In this document: positions 51,814 through 59,510 of the stretch, piece after piece
Position numbering within the stretch: position 1 is the first letter of the stretch
How the letters are laid out: each line of letters begins with the position of its first letter
DNA from: Streptomyces prunicolor NBRC 13075
GTDB taxonomy: Bacteria; Actinomycetota; Actinomycetes; Streptomycetales; Streptomycetaceae
Assembly: GCF_000367365.1 (NCBI RefSeq)
Contig: NZ_BARF01000039.1
Coordinates: 22,395-86,394 of the forward strand
Reading direction: 5' to 3'
Length of the DNA: 64,000 nucleotides
Notes under the pieces: model-generated
Told to the model about the DNA's origin: nothing
Databases searched by the model: none
The model's input: only the letters and a program-made list of their open reading frames with translations
Program-made: the position numbers and the translations under genes

Positions 51814-52653
51814 TCAGGCCGCCTGCCGCGCGGCACGGCCCCGATCGACGACGTCCCTGCGGGTCACCCCGAGGTACACCACCAGTCCGAGGATGACCGC
51901 CAGGAACAGCACGCTCGTGACGACGGTGCCGAAGCCGAGACCGCCGTCGCCGGTCGGCTGGGAGAGGTAGTCGCCGATCGAGGCGCCCAGTGGGCGGGTG
52001 AGGACGTACGCGATCCAGAAGCCGCGCACCGCGTCCAGACCGAGGGCGAAGCGGGCGACGGCCACCGCGCCGATGGCCAGGGCGAACAGGACGGCGGACA
52101 GCCAGTAGCCGAGGTTCATGCGCTCGGAGACCAGGTCACCTGCGGCGGTGCCCAGCGCGAAGGTGAACAGCACGGCGAGCCAGTAGAAGGCCTCGCGGCC
52201 GGTGGTGTCGATGCTGTGGATGGACAGCGTCCCCTCGCGCCGATGCCACACCACGAACACGACCACCAGGGCGACGGCGAACACCGCGGTGCTCGTCTCC
52301 AGCGGCACGCCCAGGTTGTCGGTCAGGTTGTCGCTGATGAGCGTTCCCACGACGCTGATCAGCGCCACGGCGAGCCAGTAGACGCCGGCGCGGTAGGCCC
52401 GCGTACGGAACTGGACCACCAGCACCACCGCCAGCAGCCCGCTCATCAGCACCGACACGCCGGTCAGGCCCAGGTCGGCCTTCTCGTTCAGCAGGTCGGC
52501 CGCGGTCTCGCCGACCGTCGTGCACAGCACCTTGATGATCCAGAAGTAGGCGGTGACTTCCGGCACCTTGTTCCAGCGCGGCCGAGCAGCACCGGGCACG
52601 GCGGGCTCAGCGGGCTCAGCGGTTTCAGCGCTCTCGAGGGGTTCGTATGTCAT
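51814..52653 (-). CDS. COG4705-type polytopic membrane protein, copy 1
   Basis: A 279-residue integral membrane protein with eight predicted helices. ATG 52653 is used. After a short acidic N-terminal tail, the conserved opening KVPEVTAYFWIIKVLCTTVGETAAD leads into the helices, and RREGTLSIHSIDTTGREAFYWLAVLFTFALGTA and AYVLTRPLGASIGDYL are shared almost word for word with the paralogue at 54838. COG4705 proteins are conserved in bacteria but have no assigned transport substrate that I know. It is divergent from the two-component genes and shares a direct-repeat promoter motif with copy 2. Confidence 0.9.
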   Translation of the reverse strand: MTYEPLESAETAEPAEPAVPGAARPRWNKVPEVTAYFWIIKVLCTTVGETAADLLNEKADLGLTGVSVLMSGLLAVVLVVQFRTRAYRAGVYWLAVALISVVGTLISDNLTDNLGVPLETSTAVFAVALVVVFVVWHRREGTLSIHSIDTTGREAFYWLAVLFTFALGTAAGDLVSERMNLGYWLSAVLFALAIGAVAVARFALGLDAVRGFWIAYVLTRPLGASIGDYLSQPTGDGGLGFGTVVTSVLFLAVILGLVVYLGVTRRDVVDRGRAARQAA

Positions 52654-52677
52654 GCGGCCCGACCCTGCCGGTGGACA

Positions 52678-52693
52678 CCTGAACACATCCTGA
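52678..52693 (-). promoter_or_regulatory. Direct-repeat motif upstream of COG4705 copy 1
   Basis: CCTGAACACATCCTGA; on the gene's strand this is TCAGG-N6-TCAGG, a direct repeat with an 11-base period, 24 bases before the start codon. The same 16-mer with one change occurs upstream of copy 2 at 55726. Direct repeats one helical turn apart are the usual target of OmpR/PhoB-type response regulators, and one is encoded right next to this site. Confidence 0.6.
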
Positions 52694-52724
52694 CCGCCGT
52701 ACGGCGCCCTCCCGCACCGGCATC

Positions 52725-52761
52725 GTCTACAGTTCCGTAGACCGTCTACAGGATTGTAGTC
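52725..52761 (+). promoter_or_regulatory. Two tandem dyads in the two-component promoter
   Basis: GTCTAC-N6-GTAGAC (52725-52742) and GTCTACA-N4-TGTAGTC (52744-52761) follow each other with a 19-base repeat period, 30-67 bases upstream of the response-regulator start. Their symmetry and spacing indicate a two-site operator, different from the 11-base direct repeat nearby. Confidence 0.6.
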
Positions 52762-52791
52762 AGCGGCAAGTCGGCGGAGTCGGGGAGGACC

Positions 52792-53454
52792 ATGCGCCGG
52801 ACCATCCTGGTCGTCGAGGACGATCACGCCCTGCGGGACGTGCTGATGCGCGGGCTGCGGGACGAGGACTACGACACCGTCCCGGCCCCGGACGGCGCGA
52901 CCGCCCTGCGGCTGGCCACCGCCGACGTCTCCGCCGCCGTACTCGACATCGGACTGCCCGACGCCGACGGGCGGGACGTGTGCCAGGCGATGCGGGCGAA
53001 CGGGTTCCTCTCCCCGGTCATCTTCCTCAGCGCGCATCACCGGTTGCCCGACCGGCTGTCCGGGTTCTCCGCCGGGGGCGACGACTACCTGTCCAAGCCG
53101 TTCCACCTCGCCGAACTCGCGGCCCGCCTGCGGGCGGCCCTCAGACGGGCGGCGCCGGCGCCCGCCGCCACAGCGGGAGACCTGGCCCTGGACGCCGTCC
53201 GGCACACGGTCGACGTCCAGGACACCCGGGTCGATCTGACGCCGACCGAGTTCCGCCTCCTGGCCGCGCTCATGGCGGCCTCCGGCGGCATCGTCACCCG
53301 CCGCGAACTGATCCGCGCGGGCTGGCCCGAAGGCGCCCGGGTCCACGACAACACCCTCGACCAGTACCTGACCCGGCTGCGCCGCAAACTCCGGGAGGCG
53401 GGCAGCGCCCGGACGATCGGCACGGCCCGTGGCGTCGGACACCGGCTGTCATGA
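52792..53454 (+). CDS. OmpR-family response regulator
   Basis: A 220-residue response regulator. ATG 52792 follows GGGAGGA. The receiver domain (1-115) has Glu9-Asp10-Asp11, phospho-acceptor Asp52 (VLDIGLPD) and Lys102 (LSKPF). The C-terminal winged helix (130-220) carries LTPTEFRLLAALMAASGGIVTR and HDNTLDQYLTRLRRKL, the OmpR/PhoB DNA-binding signature. The stop overlaps the kinase start (ATGA). It probably regulates the two COG4705 genes on either side. Confidence 0.95.
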   Translation: MRRTILVVEDDHALRDVLMRGLRDEDYDTVPAPDGATALRLATADVSAAVLDIGLPDADGRDVCQAMRANGFLSPVIFLSAHHRLPDRLSGFSAGGDDYLSKPFHLAELAARLRAALRRAAPAPAATAGDLALDAVRHTVDVQDTRVDLTPTEFRLLAALMAASGGIVTRRELIRAGWPEGARVHDNTLDQYLTRLRRKLREAGSARTIGTARGVGHRLS

Positions 53455-54794
53455 ACGGGGTCCGCCGCCCGGCCTCCCGGACCCTGCGCGGCCGGCTCTC
53501 CCTCGTCGCGCTTCTCACCGCCGCGCCGCTGATGCTGGTCCTCACCGTGTCGTTCGACTCCGTGGCCCAACGCCGCCTCCAGCACCAGGCGGACGACGAG
53601 CTGCGCACCCGCGCCGCCGCCGTCGCGACGACCGTCGACACCCGGGGTACGACGGTGCGTGTCCTGGAGAGTGCGAACGACGCGCTCCTCGACGCCGACG
53701 TCTGGATCTACGCCGACCGGCAACTGCTGGAACAGCCGCCCGCCGCAGGTCGGTCGACCCGGGTGGCCGACGCGCTGGCCCGGTACGGCGGGCACCGGTG
53801 CGTCACCGCCACGGTCCGACGTCCCCTACGACTCTGCTCCCAACCGGTACCGGGGTCGGGGAGCCGGACCACCGTCGTCACCGCGCTGGACCTCTCCGCG
53901 TACCGCGGTTCGGCCGACACCCTGCTCATGGGGTCGCTCGCCCTGGACGCCGTCATGCTCGCCTGCACCTACGCCCTGACCCGGCTGGCGGTCGGCCGCG
54001 CGCTGCGCCCCGTCCGCACCATGACCGACCAGGCCACCCAGTGGAGCGCGGTCGCCTCCGGGGAACGGTTCGGCAGCATCCGGCATCCGGCCGAACTCGC
54101 CCTGCTCGGCGGGTCGTTGGACGCCCTGCTGGACCGTATCCGCAGCCTTCTGCGCTACGAGCGCAGACTCACCGGCGAGCTCTCGCACGAGCTGCGCACC
54201 CCGCTGAGCCGGATCATCGCCGAGCTCGACTGGTGGCAGGCCCACCCCCGTACCGCCGACCAGACCCGCGCCACCCACCAGGTCATCGCCGACGCCGCCG
54301 AGTCCATGCGCAGCATCTGCGACACCCTCCTGGACGACGCCCGCGCCGGCGGCCTCGCCGCACCGGGCACAGCCGAGGTGCTGCCGGTACTGCGCGCCCT
54401 TGCCCAAGTCCCGTACGCACCAGGCCACTTGACGATCACGGTGGACGGCCCGCACCTCGTGGCCGGAGTCGGGCCGGTTCTCCTCGAACGCATCGTCAGC
54501 CCGCTCCTCGCCAACGCCTGCCGCTACGCCGTCACCACCGTCGCCGTCCGTGCCCACCAGGCGTCCGACGGCGTCCGCGTCGACATCGTGGACGACGGCC
54601 CCGGCGTACCGCCCCCGTTCGCGGCACGGCTCTTCGAGCCCGGCCGGCGCGCGGATCCCGGCGACGGTCACGGCGGTGCGGGTCTCGGCCTGCCGCTGGC
54701 GCGCCGCCTGGCCCGCTCCGCGGGCGGCGAGGTGACCTACGACTCCGAACACACCCCGGGGGCACGGTTCGTGGTCAGCCTGCCCGCCGGCTGA
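53451..54794 (+). CDS. Sensor histidine kinase
   Basis: A 447-residue membrane kinase paired with the preceding regulator. Helix 1 is about residues 16-34 and helix 2 about 158-178, enclosing a sensor domain of some 120 residues with one Cys pair (C117, C129) and no recognised fold. HAMP (about 180-232) is followed by HisKA with His246 in GELSHELRTPLSR and a HATPase domain with N box LLANACRYA, DDGPGVP and GGAGLGLPLARRLA. The signal is unknown. Confidence 0.95.
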   Translation: MNGVRRPASRTLRGRLSLVALLTAAPLMLVLTVSFDSVAQRRLQHQADDELRTRAAAVATTVDTRGTTVRVLESANDALLDADVWIYADRQLLEQPPAAGRSTRVADALARYGGHRCVTATVRRPLRLCSQPVPGSGSRTTVVTALDLSAYRGSADTLLMGSLALDAVMLACTYALTRLAVGRALRPVRTMTDQATQWSAVASGERFGSIRHPAELALLGGSLDALLDRIRSLLRYERRLTGELSHELRTPLSRIIAELDWWQAHPRTADQTRATHQVIADAAESMRSICDTLLDDARAGGLAAPGTAEVLPVLRALAQVPYAPGHLTITVDGPHLVAGVGPVLLERIVSPLLANACRYAVTTVAVRAHQASDGVRVDIVDDGPGVPPPFAARLFEPGRRADPGDGHGGAGLGLPLARRLARSAGGEVTYDSEHTPGARFVVSLPAG

Positions 54795-54805
54795 GAACGA
54801 GGCGT

Positions 54806-54828
54806 GCCCCGGACCCGCACGCCGGGGC
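54806..54828. terminator. Hairpin between the kinase gene and COG4705 copy 2
   Basis: GCCCCGG at 54806-54812 pairs with CCGGGGC at 54822-54828 around a 9-base loop, in the 43-base gap between convergent stops. It can serve both directions. Confidence 0.5.
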
Positions 54829-54837
54829 GTCGTGCTC

Positions 54838-55629
54838 TCACGCCAGGGTGTCGCGCCGGATGTCCTTGCGGGAGACGGCGAGGTAGCCGACGAAGCCCAG
54901 AATGGCCACCGTCCAGGACAGCGTGACCGGCCCGAGTCCCCAGCCGAGCCCGCCCCGTTGGTGGCCGACGGCCATCCAGTCGGCGACGGAGGCACCGAGC
55001 GGGCGGGTGATGACATACGCCGCCCAGAAAGCGGCCACCGCGTTCAGCCCGCCCCACCGGTGCGCGAGGGCCGGAACCGCGATCGCGGCGCCGTACAGGA
55101 AGGCGGAGCCCAGATAGCCCAGGCCGATCGTGGCGGTGAGGTCCCCGCAGGCCGTGCCCAGCGCGAACGTGGCGAGCACGGTGGCCCAGTAGAACATCTC
55201 GCGGCGCCGGGTGTGGATGCTGTGGATCGACAGGGTGCCCTCGCTGCGGTACCAGAGGGCGAAGACGGCGGCCAGGACGACCATGAAGAACGGCGTCGAG
55301 AGGGCGTACGGCACACCGAGGCCGACGTGCAGGACATCGGCGGCCATCGTGCCGAACACGCTGACCATGACGATCGCCGTCCAGTAGATCCAGGCGACGT
55401 ACCGCCGGACGGCGAACTGCACGGCCAGGGCGGCCACCAGGGCGATGCCGCCGAGGCCGACAGCGGGGATCGGGCCGAACGCATGGGCCAGGAAGTCGGA
55501 GGCCGTCTCCCCCATGCCGGTCGTCAGCACCTTGATGACCCAGAAGTAGACGGTCACCTCCGGCACCTTGCTCGCCGCGTGCCGGATGCGGCGCGAGGGC
55601 CGGTCGTGAGTGAGGTGATCCGTCGTCAT
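54838..55629 (-). CDS. COG4705-type polytopic membrane protein, copy 2
   Basis: A 263-residue paralogue of the protein at 51814-52653 with the same helices and conserved motifs (KVPEVTVYFWVIKVLTTGMGETASD, RSEGTLSIHSIHTRRREMFYWATVLATFALGTA, AYVITRPLGASVADWM). ATG 55629 is used; no strong ribosome site is seen and the frame extends upstream to 55734. It converges on the kinase gene, so the two-component system lies between the two copies. Its promoter has the same direct repeat as copy 1 at 55726-55741. Confidence 0.88.
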   Translation of the reverse strand: MTTDHLTHDRPSRRIRHAASKVPEVTVYFWVIKVLTTGMGETASDFLAHAFGPIPAVGLGGIALVAALAVQFAVRRYVAWIYWTAIVMVSVFGTMAADVLHVGLGVPYALSTPFFMVVLAAVFALWYRSEGTLSIHSIHTRRREMFYWATVLATFALGTACGDLTATIGLGYLGSAFLYGAAIAVPALAHRWGGLNAVAAFWAAYVITRPLGASVADWMAVGHQRGGLGWGLGPVTLSWTVAILGFVGYLAVSRKDIRRDTLA

Positions 55630-55725
55630 GGCAGGCACGATGACATGGCGAACGGCGGTTGCCCCAGACCCCTTTGCCAGAGCTTTGGGGCTTCCGGTGC
55701 ATGAGTTGCCCGAGACCCCTCCGAG

Positions 55726-55741
55726 CCTGAACACAACCTGA
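55726..55741 (-). promoter_or_regulatory. Direct-repeat motif upstream of COG4705 copy 2
   Basis: CCTGAACACAACCTGA differs by one base from the motif at 52678-52693. It is 96 bases upstream of the start at 55629. Flanking sequence is not similar between the two promoters, which argues against simple remnants of duplication and for a kept binding site. Confidence 0.6.
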
Positions 55742-55803
55742 AAGCGCAGGCCAATGCCCTGGCCAGAGGGGTACGGCGGATGGTAAACGCGGCGCGGCGG
55801 CGG

Positions 55804-56487
55804 CTATCCAGGAGCGACCGCGCGCCCCGTCTGCGGCGAGATCATCCCCGCGCACAGAGTCCGCGCCGCCAGCCCCTGCGCGATCCGCGGAATCGCCGCC
55901 ACCGTGTTGGCCGGCCAGTCATGCATGAGGATGATCTGGCCGTTGGTGAGCCGGGCCGCCGCCTGGACGATCGCGTCGGTGCTCGCGCCGTTCCAGTCCT
56001 GCGAGTCGACGTCCCAAATGATCTCTTTCAGACCGTACTTGGCCTCCACGGCCTTCACCGTCGCGTTGGTCTCGCCGTACGGCGGCCGGAACAGCTTGGG
56101 GGTGCCGCCGCCCGCGGCCGCGATGGCTTGCTGGGTCCGGGAGATCTCCGAGTCGATCGTCGCCTGGGTCTGCTGGGTGAGGTGCGGATGCGTGTAGCTG
56201 TGGTTGCCGACCCACATTCCGGCGGCGACCTCCGCCTTGACCTGCGCCGGGTAGGCGGCCGCGTACTGGCCCTCGTTGAACGTCGTGGCCCGAAGACCGT
56301 TCTGCTTCAGCGAGTTGAGCAGGGCGGGCGTGTTGCCGGACGGCCCGTCGTCGAAGGTGAGCCCGACGTAACCCCCGCAAGTGGCGGCCTGCGCCGGGGT
56401 GTTCGCACCGGCGGCGAGGGTGCCCGCGGCGGCCAGGGCGATGACGGCCGGCGTGGCGACCAGGGATCGTAACGCGCTGGGTTTCAT
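55804..56487 (-). CDS. Secreted CE4 polysaccharide deacetylase (acetyl-xylan/chitooligosaccharide type)
   Basis: A 227-residue exported metal-dependent deacetylase. The signal peptide ends near AQAA (about residue 35). The CE4 motifs are complete: TFDDGPS (motif 1), HSYTHPHL (2), RPPYGE (3), DVDSQDW (4) and ILMHDWPAN (5). It lies 38 bases downstream of the GH11 xylanase on the same strand, so it most likely removes acetyl groups from xylan, as in the S. lividans xlnB-axeA pair; unlike that pair it has no carbohydrate-binding domain. Confidence 0.93.
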   Translation of the reverse strand: MKPSALRSLVATPAVIALAAAGTLAAGANTPAQAATCGGYVGLTFDDGPSGNTPALLNSLKQNGLRATTFNEGQYAAAYPAQVKAEVAAGMWVGNHSYTHPHLTQQTQATIDSEISRTQQAIAAAGGGTPKLFRPPYGETNATVKAVEAKYGLKEIIWDVDSQDWNGASTDAIVQAAARLTNGQIILMHDWPANTVAAIPRIAQGLAARTLCAGMISPQTGRAVAPG

Positions 56488-56525
56488 GTGAAGTGGTCCC
56501 TCCAGTATGGGGAGTTGGAAGGTGG

Positions 56526-57212
56526 TCAGCTCACCGTGATGTTGGAGTTGCCGCTGCTCTGGTAGCCCTCGGTCGCGAGGATCATGTAGTAGCTGAAGCT
56601 GCCCAGCGGCATCCCGGCACGGGCCCAGGCGTCGAAGTGGTTGCCGGTGGTGATGGTGCCGCCGGTGCGCTTCGACTGCCGGACGCTCCAGTACTGGTCG
56701 AAGGTCTTCGTGCCTTCCACGGAGGGGGCGTTGTACCGCGTCGTCTTGTAGATGTCGTACGTCCCGCCGTCACTGGTGACGGTCCCCTTGTACGTGCCCG
56801 TGGGCCGGTAGGTGCCCCAGTTGTCGACGATGTAGTACTCGACGAGCGGGTTCGACGTCCAGCCGTACAGCGCGAGATAGCCGTTGCCGGACGGGTTGAA
56901 GCTCCCCGAGTACGTCACGCTCCGCCGGCTGCCGTTGCTCCAGCCCTTGCCCGCGACGAAGTTGCCGGTGTTGCTCCACGTGGTGCTGTAGTTGCCGCCG
57001 GAGCCGAGGTTCATGGAGACCGACCCCTGGGAGTCGGTCCAGAACGAGTAGTAGTAGCCGTTGTTGGTGCCGGTCTGGTTCGTGGTGATGACCGTGGCGG
57101 CCCCGGCCGTGCCGGGCAGGGTCATCATCGCCAGCAGGGCCAGCAGCAGGGCGCAGGCGCCGCTGACTGACAGCCTCAAGCGGTTCGACGTGCGTGCGGG
57201 TGTGGTGTCCAT
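56526..57212 (-). CDS. Secreted GH11 endo-1,4-beta-xylanase
   Basis: A 228-residue exported xylanase. Signal peptide with basic N-terminus and hydrophobic core ends at TAGA near residue 38. The GH11 jelly roll is complete: nucleophile Glu in NPLVEYYIVDNWG, acid/base Glu in ATEGYQSSG, and thumb SVEGTKTFDQYWSVRQSKRT. No carbohydrate-binding module follows. The ATG 57212 lacks a ribosome site and lies right at a predicted transcription start, so the message may be leaderless. First gene of the pair with the CE4 enzyme. Confidence 0.95.
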   Translation of the reverse strand: MDTTPARTSNRLRLSVSGACALLLALLAMMTLPGTAGAATVITTNQTGTNNGYYYSFWTDSQGSVSMNLGSGGNYSTTWSNTGNFVAGKGWSNGSRRSVTYSGSFNPSGNGYLALYGWTSNPLVEYYIVDNWGTYRPTGTYKGTVTSDGGTYDIYKTTRYNAPSVEGTKTFDQYWSVRQSKRTGGTITTGNHFDAWARAGMPLGSFSYYMILATEGYQSSGNSNITVS

Positions 57213-57220
57213 GCCGCGTC

Positions 57221-57249
57221 AGTGTTGGTCTGCCCCTGCCAACTGTCAA
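57221..57249 (-). promoter_or_regulatory. Predicted leaderless promoter of the xylanase gene
   Basis: On the minus strand, TTGACA (57244-57249) and AACACT (57221-57226) are 17 bases apart, a good sigma-70-type spacing. Transcription would start about 2-4 bases before the ATG at 57212. Just upstream, CCGAAACTATTG resembles the CGAAACTTTC repeats I recall from Streptomyces xylanase promoters. Confidence 0.5.
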
Positions 57250-57265
57250 TAGTTTCGGTTCTGAG

Positions 57266-57280
57266 TACGAAATATTCGTA
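57266..57280 (-). promoter_or_regulatory. TACGAA-N3-TTCGTA dyad upstream of the xylanase promoter
   Basis: A perfect 6-bp inverted repeat 17 bases upstream of the predicted -35 element. Streptomyces xylan/xylobiose regulators have been reported to use CGAA-N-TTCG type sites, so this is a candidate operator. Two further CGAATGTTT copies at 57387 and 57401 lie in the same divergent region. Confidence 0.45.
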
Positions 57281-57386
57281 GCCGATCAGCACCCAATACC
57301 TTGGCGAATTCCCCAGCTCAGACACCACATTGAACAATTCACCGCAGAAATTCCCCGGATACAACAAAGGATCAAGACCCAAAAGC

Positions 57387-57410
57387 CGAATGTTTTCGAT
57401 CGAATGTTTC
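57387..57410. repeat. Direct CGAATGTTT repeats in the xylanase/peptidase divergent region
   Basis: CGAATGTTTT (57387-57396) and CGAATGTTTC (57401-57410) are 14 bases apart. The region 57213-57450 is markedly AT-richer than the rest of the window and separates the xylanase gene from the M14-like gene. Confidence 0.5.
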
Positions 57411-57450
57411 GAAGAATTCTCCGATCATCGAATCGTCCCCTTCATTGGTC

Positions 57451-58809
57451 ATGATGGACCGCATGACGGCACGCATGACGGCACGCATGACGGACCGCTA
57501 TCCCACGGTCACCCAGGTCACCGCATCGGCGCGGCGGCTGGTCTCCCGGTATCCCGGGACCTGCCGGCTGCGCCGGATCGGGAGGTCCCGCGCGGGCCGC
57601 CCGATCCTGATGCTGTCCGTGGGACACGGACCGCACCACGTCCTGGTGGTCGCCGGCCCGCACCCCGACGAGCCGGTCGGCGGCGCGACCGCGCTCGTGC
57701 TCGCGGAGCAACTCGCCCGCGGCGCCCGCCTGTCCGCGGCGACCGACCCCACCCTCGTCACCTGGGACATCGTCCTGTGCCTCGACCCGGACGGCGCAGC
57801 GGTGAGCGAGGCCGGAACCGCGGAAGCCACAGCCACACCCACCCGCACCCCAACCCTCCGGCACTACTACCGCACCACCTACCGTCCGATGGCCGCGGAG
57901 CAACCGGAATGGGCACCGATCATTTCGAGCCAACTCCCGGAGAGCCGGGCGCTGTTCGAGGTCATCGACGACCTACGACCGTTCCTCCAGTGCTCGCTGC
58001 ACAGCACCGATGTGGGCGGCAGCTGGCTCCAGTTGACCCGCGACCTCCCCGAACTGGCCGCGCCCTTCCGCACCTCCGCCGCCGAACTCGGCATCCCCCT
58101 CCAACACGGCACGTACGACGCCCTGTACTGGGAGAACCCCAGCCCCGCGGTCTACGTCCTGCCCCCGCCGGACAGCACCGCGCGCCTGGCGGCCGGTTCG
58201 GAGAACATCGGCGCGTCCACCTGGTGCGCGCCCCTGCGCTACGGCGGTGTCACCGCGATCGTCGAAGTCCCCATGTGGGCAAGCGACTTGGCCGAGGACC
58301 TGACCCCGTACCCGGATGCCGAGGACGCGCTCCGCGACCTGGCCGACCTGGTCCTGGACGGCGGCCGCCAGGTGACCGCCGTACTCGAAAAGGCTCGTAG
58401 CTTCCTGCCACCGCCCCAACACGACCCGCTCAGACGGGTGGTGGAGTGGATGGGCGACGGCCTCTACGACATGGTCGCCAACTCCTGGGCGCAGCTTGGC
58501 CGTCAGGCCGCCGCCGCGTCGGCCGACGACGACCCGAGGCGTCTGACGACGGCCCAGATCGCGGCCCTGAACATCGTGGCCCGCCGCCAACCGATCCGCG
58601 CGGCAGGCCTGTTGCTACGACTCCTGCGAGCATCGGACGACAGAGCCGCCCCGGTGCTGTACCGCGAGTTGGACGAACTCTTCACCGCGTGGTGCACGGA
58701 TACCGAGGAGGCGCTGCGGGTGCGCTGGGTGCCGGTCGACCATCAAGTGGAACACCAGGCGCGTACGGTCCTGGCCGGTGCGGAGAGCGCACTCAAGTCC
58801 CTCCGCTGA
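57451..58809 (+). CDS. M14-family zinc carboxypeptidase-like protein
   Basis: A cytoplasmic protein of up to 452 residues. Zinc ligands of the M14 type are visible as HPDE in AGPHPDEPVGGATA (HxxE, about residues 74-77) and the third His in CSLHSTDVGG, with a possible catalytic Glu in AIVEVPMW. The last 130 residues (YDMVANSWAQLGRQAAAAS) are helical and unassigned. No signal peptide, so it acts inside the cell on peptides or amide conjugates. Start ambiguous: ATGs at 57451, 57454, 57463, 57475 and 57487 lie in a 12-bp CGCATGACGGCA repeat, none with a ribosome site. Confidence 0.82.
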   Translation: MMDRMTARMTARMTDRYPTVTQVTASARRLVSRYPGTCRLRRIGRSRAGRPILMLSVGHGPHHVLVVAGPHPDEPVGGATALVLAEQLARGARLSAATDPTLVTWDIVLCLDPDGAAVSEAGTAEATATPTRTPTLRHYYRTTYRPMAAEQPEWAPIISSQLPESRALFEVIDDLRPFLQCSLHSTDVGGSWLQLTRDLPELAAPFRTSAAELGIPLQHGTYDALYWENPSPAVYVLPPPDSTARLAAGSENIGASTWCAPLRYGGVTAIVEVPMWASDLAEDLTPYPDAEDALRDLADLVLDGGRQVTAVLEKARSFLPPPQHDPLRRVVEWMGDGLYDMVANSWAQLGRQAAAASADDDPRRLTTAQIAALNIVARRQPIRAAGLLLRLLRASDDRAAPVLYRELDELFTAWCTDTEEALRVRWVPVDHQVEHQARTVLAGAESALKSLR

Positions 58810-58849
58810 CCCCGCGACGGACCCGCACCCGAGCCGGAGACCCTCCCCC

Positions 58850-59464
58850 TCACCGCCGCCCGGCGAGCAGCGCGGCCACCCCGAACTCGAACCGCTCCTC
58901 GAACGACGTCGGCGCGAGATGCCCGGCCACCCGGTGCAGCGCGGGATGGGTCGCCTCGGAGATCGCACGCGCCAGGACATCGCCCAACGGGCGGTGATCC
59001 ACGGCCTGTTCCTCCTGGGTGAGACCGAGGGCGAAGTAGACGACCGCCCATGAGGTCCACGCGGCCTCGCGATCGCCCAGGCCGCAGGCCAGCAGCGCCT
59101 CGACCAGGCTCTCCGCGAAGGCCAGGGTCATGGGCTCGGCGGCGTAGGTGCCGACCACGAGTGCCGCGCCGTCGCGGTGGGACAGCAGGGCCCGGCGGAA
59201 CCGGCGGGCCAGTTCGCGGGCCCGTTCGGCGGGGACTTCCGGCAGGCCGGTGAGCGGGATCTCGCCGATCACGGCGTCCGCCATCAGCTCCAGCATCCGG
59301 GCCTTGGTCTTCACATGCCACTGCACGGTGTTGATCCGCACGCCGAGCCGGTCGGCGACCGCGCGCGTGGACACCGCGTCCAGGCCCTTCTCGTCCAGGA
59401 GGTCCAGCCCCGCGCGGATCACCGCGGCCGGATCCAGTCGGTCGCTCTGTTGCTTGTTGGTCAC
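58850..59464 (-). CDS. TetR-family repressor
   Basis: A 204-residue regulator. GTG 59464. The helix-turn-helix (ISTRAVADRLGVRINTVQWHVKTK type, here VSTRAVADRLGVRINTVQWH, residues 30-50) is followed by a TetR_C-like ligand domain. It is divergent from the flavin monooxygenase gene 46 bases away, and two matching palindromes flank that gap. It is likely to repress both itself and the oxygenase/SDR operon until a small ligand binds. Confidence 0.93.
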   Translation of the reverse strand: MTNKQQSDRLDPAAVIRAGLDLLDEKGLDAVSTRAVADRLGVRINTVQWHVKTKARMLELMADAVIGEIPLTGLPEVPAERARELARRFRRALLSHRDGAALVVGTYAAEPMTLAFAESLVEALLACGLGDREAAWTSWAVVYFALGLTQEEQAVDHRPLGDVLARAISEATHPALHRVAGHLAPTSFEERFEFGVAALLAGRR

Positions 59465-59507
59465 CGACCTAGTTTACTTCACCTCAAGACTCTAGGTCAG
59501 CGACCAA
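59457..59507. promoter_or_regulatory. Paired TetR operators between regulator and oxygenase genes
   Basis: TTGGTCACCGACCTAG (59457-59472) and CTAGGTCAGCGACCAA (59492-59507) are each near-palindromes (GGTC-N3-GACC core) and are inverted copies of one another (14 of 16 positions). Their centres are 35 bases apart. One overlaps the TetR start, the other ends 3 bases before the monooxygenase ATG, so occupancy would block both genes. Confidence 0.75.
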
Positions 59508-59510
59508 GGA

